Shown piece by piece: positions 1 through 13,335 of a stretch of 64,000 nt of DNA; positions within the stretch are counted from its first letter, which is position 1; each line of letters begins with the position of its first letter. The position numbers and the translations under genes are program-made. Below the pieces are notes generated by a model. It saw only the letters and a list, made by a program, of their open reading frames with translations, was not told the origin of the DNA and did not search any database. Source of the stretch: Rhabdornis inornatus. Lineage: Eukaryota > Chordata > Aves > Passeriformes > Rhabdornithidae. Where the stretch lies: NCBI GenBank assembly GCA_013397075.1, contig VWZS01004377.1, forward strand, positions 17,228-81,227, given 5' to 3'.

Positions 1-69
1 CCACCATGCAGACAGGTTTCACTCTCAAAGTCACCCAGATTTTCCCATAGACCCAAATGGGATCTGCAG

Positions 70-232
70 TGGGTGCTGTGATGAGACCACAGCTCGAGGC
101 AGTGCTGTGACCCCCAGTCCCTCACACTTCAGGGCAGGCTCCTCAAAGCCCAGCTGGGACCAGAGGCAATGCTGTGAGCCCCAGTCCCCCATGTTTTGAG
201 GGCAGGCTCCTCAAAGCCCAGGACCAGCTGAC
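70..232. repeat. Two-copy tandem duplication, about 67 bp unit
   Basis: Two adjacent diverged copies are visible. The phrase gaggcagtgctgtga at 96 recurs at 163 as gaggcaatgctgtga, and gggcaggctcctcaaagccc at 132 recurs at 200. The spacing is 67-68 bp. A weaker partial third copy (gggtgctgtgatgag) may precede the first. The unit is not divisible by three and carries no recognisable family signature, so it looks like a local duplication and not a mobile element. Confidence 0.75.
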
Positions 233-3200
233 ACCACACACAGCAGCACTGCATCTGCCCAGCCCTGGGAGAAATAATCCAGCATCCCCACAAGCCATGG
301 ATTGCTCCATCTACCCAGATAATATTCTGAGCACTGACAGACTATCTCATCTAAAGACTCAAGCTGACATGACATACTTAAAAGGATTTTTAAATTAAAA
401 GGGAGCTTTGTATTAGGAACATAAACCCTTTATCAGAGGTGTCGATGAAGGCAAATGGAGGATTCCTTTGCTGTATAAATTACACAAGGAATTCCCAGCC
501 CACCCCATGAATTTTGAACCAATGTGTTCAAGCCTCTGGTTTTCTCTAACCCATAAAAGCTCCAGATAGTCAAATATTATGCTTCTGCTTTTTAAATATT
601 TCCATTTAAATGTAGATTTTGACCTTCTTGCCAATGAAATATTAATAAGAGAATAAAATATATATTACTCTTCTTCTGAGGGAGAGGTCTCTCTAACTCT
701 GTCATGTTCCCCATTGGTTTTTTGAAGAGGATTTATTCAAACCATGGTGAATTTATTCCTCATTTCTATACTTTTTTTAGGCCATGGCAGCTGAAAACAG
801 AAAGGTGATCCTTTTATTTTTAATATCCTGGAGGAGAACGGAGAGAAATTATTTTTCTCTAGATCAATGAAAAATAAACAAGGATGCCAAAGAAACCCTA
901 TCATTTCCAGCAAGAGGCAAAAGGCTAATTTAATTTGAAGTAACTGTGTTCCTAAAGAAGGACACAGTATAAAGATTAACTGAGATCTCCATTTCTTTAT
1001 ATAACTGCAGCCCATTAAGTGGGATAGAGGATAAAACTCACAAATTGCCCTGCTTGTCCATCTTTATCTTCATCATTGTTCCAAGACAAATACCCCTCCC
1101 CTCACTACAACATTATCCTTCTCGCTCCTCCTTTGTCGTTAAGGAAAGGGAAAACAACCAAATCCATCACTGTGCTGCAGCAGAAATGCAGTTGTGTTCC
1201 AAGGGGAGCAGCTCTGCTCCTGCTGATTGAAACGAGAGCCAGGCGGGACCCCGAGGATGCTCATCAGTCCTAATTACAGCTGCATCAGGGAGATGTTCCA
1301 TCAGCGCAGAGTAACAGCCTCCTTGAAAGGCCGTGCCAGGGTGCACTGTAAAAACACGGGGGATAAATGCTGCTGGCATCCAACACAACAGCCTCGAGCC
1401 CCTGCTGCTGCTCTGGGTGGTCTCATCCGAGTCCTGCCCCAGGTAACGCTGCAAAGCCACCACAGCCTGCTGGGGAGGGTGACAGAAATCATCTGGCAAA
1501 CTATGGAAAGACACATGACAGCTGGAAAATCTAAGGCAGGGTGGACTGAGACCTTGGGAACCTGCGACTGCCAGATAAGAAATGCGTGGTGTGATGGAGG
1601 AGCCCCTGGCAGGGCTCTCAATCACTGCCCTGTGCCCAGTGATTGCTGGGGAGAGGCATAAAGCAGAGATCAGCAATTCCTCAAACCTTATTTACCAGCT
1701 CTTGCTGTTAATTCTCATGCCAGTGCCTCTCTAATCTAACTCGTGGAAAGTATCAATTCTGACTTCTCAAGTATGTTTTATAATTTGGCTAAATTACAGC
1801 CCTATGCCATCAGCCCCTGTACTCTGAGCACCTCTGGGGCAGGGTATAATCTAGAGAGGGTGGGATTCTGAAAGGCAGCTATGAGAGTTAAATGCCCAAC
1901 TTCACCTGAATTTCAATAAGCACTGGGTACACCTAATTCCCTTAGGCTCTCTTTTAAATCCTATCACCTTTTTTTTCACCTTTTTTTTAAGATGCTACCA
2001 AGGAAAGGTCAACCTAATTTGCCATAGCAAGCAAGTGAAGGCAAAAGATCAGCACATGCTGACAGGCTGTCTAAGAGGTTTCATTATAGAGCTGTTTACA
2101 GCATTTATTTCTCCTGTTGTTGCTGCTGTTTTCAGGGTCAAGGAACTGAGATCCCATTTCAGTAGCAGAGATCACTGGTCTGGGAACAAAATACTTGAAT
2201 TTTACTCATTTTATTCCTCCCTCACAGGCTCCTTGACTCATATGCTGCCAACTGCTGAGATTTTTCTGAATGACATGGTCGTTGGAAGTTTATACTAATA
2301 CATGTAGAAACTTCAAGCCTAAATTCTAGTACTAACATCACCAACTAGTTTTAATACAACTGGGAATTTCAAGTGGAGTGTAATGCCAACTTAATTCACC
2401 AATCAAGCCAAGACAATTCATTTGAAGTTTGTTTCCTTTGGAACATAAAATTGGTTTTGGGAGGAAGAACAGTATTAGTGCATGATACTTTCTGAAGTAG
2501 ACTTTCTTCAAACCCTTTAATACTCTATGGTTCACAGGGCAATGTCCCAAAGGTCTGCCCAGCCCTAATACAAACACTTTAGCATTATTTTCACCATGTG
2601 TTAACACCTAATACAGGAAGCACCAATGGCTGTTTCCAGCTGCTGTGAGGGTTCTCCACAGCCTCTACCTCCCTGTGAAGGGCAGGTGCAGGGTCTGCTG
2701 TGAGGGAGAGGACACTTGGGCTGTCCCCAAGTCAGAAGATGCAGGTGAGCACTCACCTGAGTGCCCATGATTGGACACAACAGGCCCTGAGAAAAGAACT
2801 GCCCTGCAAAAGCTCATGAGCCACTTCACAACCTCAACTCCAGCACAAGGAATAGAAAAATGGCTTTGGCTCAATTTCTGACAATCCAAAGAGGACAACG
2901 AGAGCCAGAGCAAGCAAAGGGATTGCAACTGCATGGCCAAGAGCCAAGCCTCAGAGATAAAAGACAGTAAAGGAAGACCTTCAGTCACAGCCAAAAGTTC
3001 AGCTGACAATAGCATTTCTCTTCCAGCAGCAGGAAAAGAACCCTCATGTCAAGTAAAGCACATCTCCTGACTGCCTCAACAGACTGCTAAAAAGGTCAAG
3101 AGATTTTGTATCTCCCAGCTATGTGATGAAAGATGTGCCACAAACACATTTGTTTCATATTGCTTTTGTCAGGTGATGGCAATATTCACATGTGATGAAT

Positions 3201-6136
3201 AGATCTGCAGGCAGTAGAGTCACACATCCACATCTCGTGTGCCCACACCATCGGGCAATGCAGCAAAGCCACACAGAGCAGCACCCTCCCTGCTCAGCTG
3301 ATGGAGAGCCAGCAACAGATAGGAAAGCTGCTCATCTCTGAAGGAATTTCAGGGTGAAAAGTACTCCAGAAGAGCACTGTGAAAGTTATGTGACCATGTA
3401 TGATGCATTTACATGTTCTGCGTGGAGAACACAAATGGGTTTTTAGACCTTCCAAAGGCGTTTTGCTGGCCCCTGCATGGCCAAAATTTCTTGCTGCCAC
3501 ACTCCCACAACCAGTAGTTCTTTGTGTTATCAAAAGTAATTAAAAAAAAAAAAGAAAAGGAACAAACCCACTATAAATTACTTGAAAGTGTGGTGGTTTT
3601 TAAACTCCTGTTTTAAAATGCTGGCAGGCTAAATACAGAAACAGCTCCCAAGAAAGCATATACACCAACCCCCAGAGAATTAAAAAGCATGAACCTTTTC
3701 ATGCCCATCCACAAGCACACAGTGCTGTGACATCACCACACTGCCTCAGAGACACTCTGCCCCAGCACAAGATACAAGACAGAATAGAGACAATAAGCTT
3801 TTTCCTCCTACTCTGCACTCCTCAGCCATGATCCTAGAGAATCCATTTTCAGGTAAGAGTCCTCAGAGGCTCTACTGGCTTTATATTCTGGATTTCTTTC
3901 TCCACTCAAACAACAAGCAAGAAAAACTCCCAACCCAATTTATCCAAGTGTCTTCAGCAATATCCTTTTCAGACTTTCAAAGAGCCACTGGCAGTAGTTC
4001 AGCTGGTGCTGTTTAACTTGGACATCTGTCCACTCAGGCTGGGATGACCAGTTCAGTTTACATCACCGGGTAGCAATCAAATAATAATTACTCTGGGTTA
4101 CTACAGACTGGAGCTGGATTTGAGTGAATGATTTCAGAGCACTGGAATCCATTACCAATAACCCAAAGCAGCTGGGTTCTCGTCTCTGTTACAAAGAAAG
4201 CAGCAACAATTCCAAACATTAATTCAGACACTAAGTACTAGCTGGATCACCAGTCCATGGGAGCAGTGGCATGTATTTTGACATAATTACCTCAAGATGA
4301 AAGTGAGAAGGACATCCTATGGAGAACGGTTCAGAATTTACATTCTGTGCCACATTTAACTCTCTGGAGTTATATGGGAAAGGTTTGTATTCAATAAAAA
4401 GCTCCATTTAACATTATTTCCTTTGCAAAGGCAAGCTGGATAATGCTGGGGGAAAGCAGGATTTTGCAAATGCAGGCTGCAGTCTCCCAGCAAAAGGGAA
4501 GCCAGCAAAAGGAACTGCCTTTGCTGAAACAAGTTAGACTGTGCAACAAATTGGTACATGCAAAAAACAAATCCCTGAATCTCCTCCATTTGCCTCCATG
4601 AAACAAATGAGTCAGTGCTGACTAATTGTATTTTAATATGGGAAGCTTGTAACAGGCTTACAAACCATGTGTTTACAGGCTCCTTACTCTCGGGGCTGGC
4701 TGGGACAGTAAAGAAACTACAAGAGAAACACTCGGGAGGCAAAATCTCATCAGGTATGTTCTGGAACTGAAACCAGTCTGCAACTCACACCAAGATGGGG
4801 TGTGAGAAAGTGGGACTGAAGGGAAGGAGAAGGAATGCTATCTGCTCATTTGGGACCAGAGATCTCTACTTCAAAGCTACATCTAACCAGGGAGACTGAT
4901 CACAAGAAGAAATTCTCCCAATTACTACAGGAGTCAACCCTCTGAGATCCCACATCCTCTGAAGGGCCAATTTCATTGAAAAAAAATGAAAACGAAAAGG
5001 AGCCATTTCTTCACTACACCCTGGAAAGGACTGAAGTACTTTATACCTTGTGTTTATTTTCCATTTGCTGTAAAAGGGCAGCTTTTTGGGACAATCTAGC
5101 AGAATTGCACAAATAGATCCTTAACATTGTAGGACACAAGAAGTAGCCTGTGGGAGGGGATTATAGAGCTGCAGCTCACCTTTTTAAGAGAATTTGTAAA
5201 AACAAGATCATTATTCTTATTTTCTACAGATTTTTATTGTAAAAATCATAACTCTGAGTTTTCTCTCTTCTAAAAGCCACAAGTCTGTTTTATTATGCTT
5301 GTATGTCCATTTAGTTCCAAATGACTTCACCAGCAAGAAAAGATGCCGCTTTCTTTTCTTCCTACAATAAATTAGAGATGCTTTTCTCCAAACACACTCA
5401 TGTTCAAACCCTGAGAGCTGTCATTCTTGCTGTGACACACAGGAGCTCATATGCAAGTGATACAAATACAATCTATTATCTCCTCACTTCAGTAGCCTCT
5501 GTATGAATTCCACAGTCAAAGCATTAAGAGAAAAGGGAACTCAGCTGTTTCTCCAAATATACAGGACAGTGTGCTGCCAGCTTCAGGAAAGCAGATTCCT
5601 CCACCTGCAGCAAGCTGTGAACCTTGCTTACCTTGAGATTACGAATTAAAGGCAGCACAGACACCTGCAAAGTTGCAGCAGAACCACTATCTGGTAGCCC
5701 CCCTAATTTGTCCCCAGGGAAAGGAACAGTTCAGATATATGACGGACCATAGAGAAATCAAGGAATCATAAAACAGTGGATTGTGACAAAAATATCTAAA
5801 AGACAGTGCAGAGTGGGCAGCAAAATGCCATGAAAATTAACTTAAAAGCCCAGTTTCACGTCCTTGAGATCAATTATAGCCTTTGTGCTTAAACACATTT
5901 AATGCATCAGTGCAGTGTTGGGGCAGGATCCTCACTGCTGTGGCCAGTCCAGCCCCACTGCCCTGTTAATGGGGCAGGTCAGCAAAAACCAAAATGAAGG
6001 AAAAAAAATAAAGGATAAATCCCTGCTAACCCTACTGTCACTTAGGTCGCACTAAAGGCTGGTATTATGTTTATCCAACACCATTAAACTTAATTTCTCC
6101 TCCTCACAACTAAAACCCAGCTGGAGCAAGGCAGCT
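233..6136. other. Unique non-coding sequence
   Basis: No gene or recognisable transposon was found here. Frames are short and scattered. The largest are two antiparallel ones at 1167-1676 (minus) and 1227-1661 (plus), in a stretch that keeps about a dozen CpGs between 1225 and 1600, but neither matches a known domain. Small T runs lie near 1969-1989 and an A run near 3541-3560. An A-rich patch at 4979-4998 is unremarkable. Confidence 0.6.
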
Positions 6137-6325
6137 CAGCCAGAGACCATCAGACAGACCCAGAGCACTCCCAGTTCAGCCAGAACCCCTCACACAGACC
6201 CACAGCACTCCCAGTTCAACCAGAACCCCTCACACAGACCCAGAGCACCCCCAGTTCAGCCAGAACCCCTCACACAGACCCAGAGCACCCCCAGTTCAGC
6301 CAGAACCTGTCACTCAGATGGACCC
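6137..6325. repeat. 40-bp minisatellite, about 4.5 copies
   Basis: A clear 40-bp period runs through this segment: the landmark cccagttca starts at 6170, 6210, 6250 and 6290. Each unit has the order cagaacccct, cacacagacc, cagagcac(t/c)c, ccagttcagc. The two central copies are nearly identical. The first and last are degenerate (cagagaccatcagacagacc at the left, cagaacctgtcactcagatg at the right). Copies near-identical in the centre and worn at the edges are typical of a minisatellite evolving by slippage or unequal exchange. Forty is not a multiple of three, so no coding role is suggested. Confidence 0.9.
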
Positions 6326-7076
6326 AGGGCACTGCAGGCAGGAGCTGCAGTGAGGATTTGTCCCTCCCCAGGAAAGCCCTGAACACCCCCCGAGCTGAGC
6401 ACAGGCTCACTGGGTCACAGGCAGTGAGTGCTGTGTGCAGCACCACACGTGTCCTGGGAACACACCTGGAGAGGCACAGAGCTGGGAGAACAAGGGCACC
6501 TGCATTCTCCTCTCACACCCACCAGGTCACAGGCCCTCAGGGAAGCTCTATCCTTATAGATTTTGGGGTCTTGGCCACATCAGGCTGTGACAGGCAGCTG
6601 AGTCCTGCTCATGGGACCAGAGACCCTCCAGAGCTCTGCTCCAAGTGAAAACATCGTGATCCATGAACTCAGTGTCCTTTATTTTCAAAGGCATGACACC
6701 TCCTGTTTCATTTCCTGCACACCAGCTGCCTTTCCTCTCATATGAAGGCTTCACCTGCAGCCAGTTCAAAGAGGGACTGGTGAGCAGCCTCTGCCTTCCA
6801 GGGGTTGCACATCTGTTCCCCGAGGCTGTCAGTCCCCACAGTGCCACCATTTTGGGTTTTGCTCTTTTCACAGTTGCTGCTGCCACCCTCCATGGCAGCC
6901 CCAACCCTGGCAGGAGCATCCCAGGCTGTCTAAACAGATCTGCAGCACTGCATGAAGCTGGGAAGCTTCCCATTTCTGCAGCATAACCAAGACTTTGCCT
7001 AAAGTAGCAGACACAATGTCTTGAAACCTTCAAATTATGCAGCTGGGGAAGCCCTCTCCTGAAATTATCAAATAAT
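6326..7076. other. Unique non-coding sequence
   Basis: Moderately GC-rich unique sequence right of the 40-bp minisatellite. Antiparallel open frames at 6554-7087 (minus, 177 codons) and 6663-6986 (plus, 107 codons) overlap each other and resemble no protein family I know. No splice-bounded conserved segment is evident. Confidence 0.55.
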
Positions 7077-7135
7077 AGAGAGAGCAAGAGAGAGCATGAG
7101 AGAAAGAACAGGGGCGGGGTGGAGCGGAGAGGGAA
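7077..7135. repeat. Purine (GA-rich) tract with an isolated GC box
   Basis: Almost every base between 7077 and 7135 on the plus strand is a purine, with GAGA-type runs such as agagagagcaagagagagca. A consensus Sp1/KLF GC box, ggggcggggt, sits inside at 7111-7120. GA tracts next to GC boxes occur in vertebrate regulatory DNA, but a chance low-complexity tract explains it equally well. Confidence 0.6.
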
Positions 7136-7149
7136 TATCTATGGCCTTC

Positions 7150-7470
7150 TGCACCCAATTCTGTCACTCTGACATTTCTTTCAAATACAATTATTTAAAG
7201 CCTCCTGATGGCAAAGCTGAGGAAAGGGACTAATAGAGGCTTGCACGGTACCTCTCCATCAGGCAGTTCAATAAATCCTGGCAGTGCTGTGATTTGTGTT
7301 GGGAGAATGAGCTTTTCAAGAGCAGAACTATCACTTTACATCGTCAATAATCTCACTGTCAAAAACTCCCCGAGTAACCTGACCAACACTTCAGAAGCTT
7401 AATTTATAGATGTGCTATTTGCCTTCAAGGTATTTTATGCAGCTAAATAATGGGAGTGGATATTATTCCA
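7150..7470. promoter_or_regulatory. Candidate conserved non-coding element
   Basis: This is a non-repetitive, AT-leaning block directly after the purine tract. It contains several developmental-factor-like motifs (caattatttaaa near 7190, cttaatttat near 7399, gctaaataatggg near 7442) and a few retained CpGs (ttgcacggtacc, catcgtcaat, ccccgagtaac). Open frames here are trivial. The call rests only on texture; no alignment was available. Confidence 0.3.
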
Positions 7471-7654
7471 AACTACTCTGCAGCTTTCACACGTGGAGTT
7501 GAAGAACATGCAGGAGGATAAATTTTTTGTTAGCTCAGGGCTGAATTCTTCTGTGTGACACCATCTACCACTACTGGAGTTGCTTCAAATTATACTCTGG
7601 AAAATAAAAGTAGAATTAAGCTCCAGCACTTCCAAAGGAGGTATTCATCCAATG

Positions 7655-7775
7655 ATTTAAAGGTCATTCTGTTCCACCCCTGCCACGGGCAGGGATCCCT
7701 TCCACTGTCCCAGACTGCCCAACCTGACTTCGGACACTTCCAGGGATGGGGCAGCCACAGCTTCTCGGGGCAACA
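7655..7775 (-). mobile_element. CR1 LINE fragment, near the 3' end
   Basis: Read on the plus strand, this segment is the reverse complement of the CR1 3' region: ttccacccctgcca(c)gggcaggg, then cacttccagggatggggc, then agccacagcttctc. These are the usual bird CR1 landmarks in the usual order. The terminal 8-bp repeats are missing and the copy stops shortly after the 'summary of names' block, so it is a short truncated insertion. Confidence 0.85.
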
Positions 7776-10700
7776 AATGTTGGGGGAAGATCAGAACTAA
7801 ATAGGAACACATAACACACATCATAACTCTCTGACAGTGAGCTCAACACTTGTACAGAGGCACTTAAGGAGCAAAGCAGTGCATGGAAAAATGCCAGAGG
7901 TTCTTGGCTTTGCTGTGGACACTTGCACAGGGATTTGCAGAAGGCACCTCTGACCACCCAGGACATCCATGACCTGCAGTGGGATTGCAGCAGGCCAGAG
8001 TATCTGCCCAAAATGTCGCCACTGGGATAAATGTGACTGCACTGAAGTTGCAAGGACCAACACTGATACATAAATGCACAATCTAGAAAGATCTGAGCTC
8101 TAATGCAAATTTTCAGGTTTAGGGACATATCCATAGAATCATTCAGCCAAGTTGGAAAAGCAGGCTCTCTTTTTCCCTGATGGAATAAGAGATGGGCTTT
8201 TTACTCTCCACCATAACCCACAACACTATTTAATGCAAAAGGCTGTATTTCCTTTATTCCTGACTCTAAAATGCTGATTGGGCAAGGATTAATTTCTTTA
8301 ATGGGAAAAGTATTTATGCAACTATAACAAAGGATACCATGGAGAGACTCCGGGCAGGCACCAAACATGACAGTGCCATTGTATCCCATGCATCTGAGAA
8401 CCCCAGGCTGTTCCAACCAAGAGCAACAACAATTTCCTTGCTCTGGAGCAGGGTAAGCCCTTCACTTTATAAAGCACCAGCAGCAGTGTGGAAGCCTTTG
8501 CACACACTTATGGTTCAAAGGAGTCAGAGAGAAAAGTCAAGGCAACCTGAACCTCAGCCGAGGGAAAAACTCAGTTCTACACCCAAACTCAGCAGCTTGG
8601 ATCTCTGCAGTTTTGTGGTGACACATGTGCATTCCAGACTGCAGAACAGCCCCAAGTACTCTGCTTGGTCAATACCTACTGAGATTGCTCCCTTTTTTCA
8701 ATCCACAGCTGAGCCTCTCTAAAGGGTTTTGCTTTCAAAGCTGGGCTCTTGCTCTAACAAAAGACAAGAACTGGACTGCCTGGTTTTTGTCTTATTCATT
8801 GGTTTGCTTTAAACAACAGCCTTTCCCTAACTATTAAGTCACAGGCCAACAAATCAAGATAATTATCCAAAGGTCAGTACATCAACAAGGTTCCTTTTTG
8901 CATATTCCTGTGACTCAGCAGCTGGCTATCTGCACTGCCAGCCTCCCACACCCTTCAGACGAGGGTGGCACAATCACTTAAAAGCAAGTGGATGTCTTAC
9001 AAACACACTCGAGTAAGAGCCCAAATATTAAACAAAGTGAGAAGGGTTTTGAACAACCCCAAAACTCTTTGTCTTGTCAGAGCAGAGTGAGTTTGACATC
9101 TGATACTCTCCCCCATAACTCCCTATAGCAATGCAGTTTACCAGAGCCTGCCAAGGCCACAGAATAAATTAATCTCAGTTTACCGACCATGCAGGCACAC
9201 ATAACCTCTCCTGGAAGGAATTAGAGCAGCTTAGCTACATAACACAGATCCTGTGCCCACTGCTAGCAGTTAATAAAACACAACTCAATTGGTAGAATTC
9301 CTCCCTCCTGCCCTTTCTTTTAGTAACATAAAACTCAGGGTCTTTTCTGCACAGTTCCAAAAGCAACCCAGCAACAACAGCAGAAAGCACAGCTGCCTTG
9401 TCCTTACTACAGTGTATGCAGTGACCAAGATTTAAATCCCCTGTCCCCCCCCAGTTCAAACCCAGCAAACAGACCAATTCATCTACTCAGCCCCTCCAGC
9501 TGAGCAGATCTGCACTGCTGGCTGCCCTAAGGAAGCCCCTTCGATGACTGAACTTGGCAGAGCAGGTGCTGACTTCTGACACCAGGAACAAGCAAGCGCA
9601 TGGCCCCCTCCTGCCTGGCCAGAGAGATACCCCAGAGACAGCTGGGGTTCTTTTTCTTCCTCTTTGATCATGCTAGTGGTAAAAATGAAGATTAGTCTTG
9701 GCCATGATCCATCCTGCATAAGACAGCATGATCACCTGGCATTTACCTCCAAATCTCTTCCTCTTTAATACATAAACTGCTGTAGTTTAAAGTCAGCACC
9801 ATGTGGCAAGGAAAGCTCTTCCCTAAGCCTCAGTTGCACAAGGATCTCAATGGGAATATCGACAAGATTGACTTCTTCTGCATGTTTAAACCCAGTGTCA
9901 GAAAATATTTATGCAAGCTTTTTTCCACCCCTTCTGTCCTCACTCCTTAATCCTGGTGCAGTTGGAATAGCAGCTGGTGACAAGTCTACAAGCAACATGG
10001 TCCAGGGGAAATATTTATACTCTATTCAGATTCAGAGATCTCCAGGGCTGGGAAAAGGCTCCTGGAACAGGCAGCTCCCATCTCATTGCCCTGTCAGTGC
10101 TTTTCCTTGTCTGTGGCACCAAGCCCAGTGGGAGCAGGCAGGGAAACACTTGGCTCTCCCTTGCTCCACTCCAGCTTGGGCTCTTTGGTCTCTGTGCTGC
10201 CATCCATCCCATGGTGAAGGCAGTCTGAGTGACTGCACATTGCAGGATGTTGTATGCAATGTTAACTTTGAAGTTCAGGGTTTTCCCTCCCCTGTACCAG
10301 GAACAGGCGCCTAAAGGCAGGGGTTGATCTTGGTTGTTAATTCAAGAACCAAATTCTGCCCTGTAAGTCACAGCTTAACCACAAAGGCTGAAGTACAAAC
10401 CAGTGGCCTTGTTTGCAGGTGTGTGGAGCCTCTCTGGTACATAAGCTACTTAACTGATAGAAAACCTTAAAATATTTCTAAAGGCTTGCTGTCCTAAGGA
10501 AGAGTCTCCCTTTCTTCCCTAGGGCAGTGCAGATGAAGGGAACAGGAGGGTTCCCTGGTGCTCAGAGAAGAAACCTTACCATGATGTGTTCTGTACCCCA
10601 GCCAGGTCACAGCCCCTCCAGACACATGGTGATGTCTGAACTTCTTATTGTTTTTTGTCTCTTATTGTCTTATTACTTCACTTTCTGTTACTGTTCCCCA

Positions 10701-13335
10701 GCTCATTTCCCATTGCAGTGCATATTGCTCTGCCTTGCTGCAAACAACAGCCATGATCAATACCCTCATATCCAGAAAACAGCCACACACAAACACAGAT
10801 ATATTAACTCAGTTTACATGCCATTTGCACACTTCATTTTGTGGAATGTGATAGATGCCATTAACTCCTGCCATAATATTTACCCTTTCTGCTGCTGCAC
10901 CTGCCCATCATTCATTTAAAGTCTCTAGTTCCTTAAGGCACATGGACATTGTCTCCCACAATGGGACACTGTTCTCACAGCGAAATGATCCCACAGTATT
11001 ACTCTGTGGCAGCCAGAGACCTTAAATTGGCCACCTCAACTTTGTGGATTTTTGGCAGTAAGGGAACAAGAGCTTGACACAGAGAGGTGTGAGTGTGTTC
11101 CTGGAGCAGCAGCAGGGCATGAGTGGCTTTTGTGCTCCCTGTCCCTCACCCTGAGGGCTCAGCTGCCCCAGGAACAGCAGCAGAGGAGGGCTGAACACTG
11201 ATGGGTAAAGCACTCACAGGGGTGAGTGACATAGTGACATGTCACTGCACAACAGCAAACACTCCAAACCCTGCAGGAACGGGAACACAGCCCCTACCTG
11301 AGCACTGCCCTCCCACACAAGGGAGAATGAAAGGGAACAAAGCCAATGAATGACACAGAGACACAGAAACCTCCTGTTCTCCCCTTTGATAACACAGCAC
11401 AGCAAACCCACCAAGTGCAGCTTCTCCGAGGGAATGGACTTGAATGAAAAAGACTGTGTAAATCACTACCCCCAAAAAGGAGCTTATCAAAACTAAGGAC
11501 CTTGATCTTCTGAAGTAATCTCCAAAAAATCATAGCAATTTAGTACAAGAATACCATTAGAACATCTTCAAATATGTATTCTAAATTTTTTAAAAAATTA
11601 ATTCCAAATAATCTTTAATCTCCCTACTTGAATCCCAGCACATAAAATGGAAAGTACTGTGATCATGCCCTTGTTAATGAGCACTTAGGGGAAAATGGGT
11701 GTTTGAATCCTTTATTTCCAGCAGAAGAGGATTCAAATATGCAAATTCAGTTCAGATAGACAGAAGCTCAGTTCAGTACTATATGAAATTATTTTCATTT
11801 TATCTAATTGACTGAAAAGCATGTTTTGGCCCTACTTCATGTGCTCAGCAACATAGGTCTGTAATTTAGCTCAGATTCCATGAAGCCTCAAATCTAGACA
11901 GCCAACATCAAGATTTTCACAGATAATATTTTTCTGAAATGAAATTCAGATTAGTTCTTGAAATGGTTATGTTTAATATACAATCTTACTTTAAATATAG
12001 AATACAACTATGTTAATTTTGCCATCCTAGAACTGACATTAGGGTTAACACTGCTTGGTAACCAGCAAACAAAGAGACAGGGTGCACCCAAGCTGTACCA
12101 CAACTGAAGTTTCTTCAAAACTTTCACCCCATGAACAATACTTCCCATGGCCAACTTAGAGAAGGAGTTAGAACTTTGCAAATGAACTTAACCACAAAGC
12201 ATCACCAAGATGTGTCTTCATTTACCAACTGCCACCAGCCAGACCAAGAGCCTTTGGATTATAGAAAAAAACGAGATGTGGTTTCTTCTCAGAGCTTTTC
12301 CCTCTGAAGGCTTTGGCTGTGGCTGCCCAACCGTTAGGAGCTGTTTTTGCAGCCCAGAGAGCAGAGCAGGGCTGGAGCCTGGAGCAGCCCCCACGCCTCT
12401 CCCGCCGCCAGCGCGGCGTTTGGTTTGGACTGCTCCTTTGGCTGGGGAACCCAAAGCTCCTTGCAGGCAATAACAGACTAATCACTTAATACACTGCTCA
12501 GAGCAATCGTTGTTGTTGTTTGATTCTGGTATTTTTAGGAAGAGGTAATCCTGGATATTTGCATCTCATTTCCCAGAATGCCCTAGGGCTTTTCCAGCAG
12601 TTGGAATCTTACAGGATAAACATCTTCCCCTGATTGTAATTGCATTATTAAATATGATTGCTCTCCTCTTCCTTGAAATTTTTTTAAAAGCAGCAACAAA
12701 GAACACTGTGAGCAGGCGCCCTGTTGACAGCATGGAGGAGAACTGTACAACTGAGACAGGCAGGAGTATTTCACCTTCAACTTCCAGATGCAAAAAAGAC
12801 TTTTAAGCCAGGGAGTCTCACACCATCACACAAAAGCTTAGTCTCCTAAATAACTGCAACCATAGGAAACCTTCAGCTATCAAAACTGAGGCCAGCACAA
12901 ATAACTATTTCCTTTTCAAAACACATTGCAATAGCTCTAAGAAATCCTGTCAAAGATCAGGGTTCTGTTACTGTAAATCCTATACACACAAATAACCATA
13001 ATCATACAAAAGTCACACAGTGCAGCTGCAGTCAGGGAAAGGGGAGGTTATGGAGGAGCCTGACCTGCTCCTGGACCCACATGAATGTGTTGATCAGTTC
13101 TAAAATTACACTAAACAGTTTCTTACACCTAAAACACAGCAATTAACTCAGACTCTGCATGCTCCAGTGACTCAGCTGCTTAAATTCCTTTCCCTCTAGA
13201 AAGTTCCTCTTCTCTATGATGCCTCACTCCCCCTTACACAGCCAAGGCTCCCAGGCTGGTAAAAATCACAGGAAACAAAAATGCTGACTATCTGCTCTCA
13301 GCAATAACTGGTACTAGTCCCACCTTCCGGCATTA
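7776..13335. other. Unique non-coding sequence
   Basis: Apart from the CR1 scrap at 8131-8162, no gene or large repeat was recognised here. An octamer-type motif ATTTGCAT lies at 12557-12564. A very small CpG cluster (six CpGs in about 32 bp) occurs at 12390-12421 inside otherwise CpG-poor DNA. Open frames at 7664-8134, 9850-10314 and 10527-10919 lack recognisable domains. Confidence 0.55.
8131..8162 (-). mobile_element. CR1 LINE 3'-terminal scrap
   Basis: The string catagaatcattcag followed by gttggaaaag matches the reverse complement of a CR1 3' end, including one unit of the terminal ATTCTATG-type repeat. Only about 30 bp are recognisable. It lies 350 bp from the other minus-strand piece at 7655 but is probably a separate insertion, because the order along the consensus does not fit a single copy. 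Confidence 0.55.

Noticed and set aside
5740..5785. Possible CR1 terminal repeat (ggaatcataaaacagt)
   Set aside because: Only one degenerate terminal-repeat-like unit and no adjoining CR1 body.
6554..7087. 177-codon minus-strand frame
   Set aside because: Overlaps a plus-strand frame over the same bases, has no recognisable domain and ends in a GA-rich tract.
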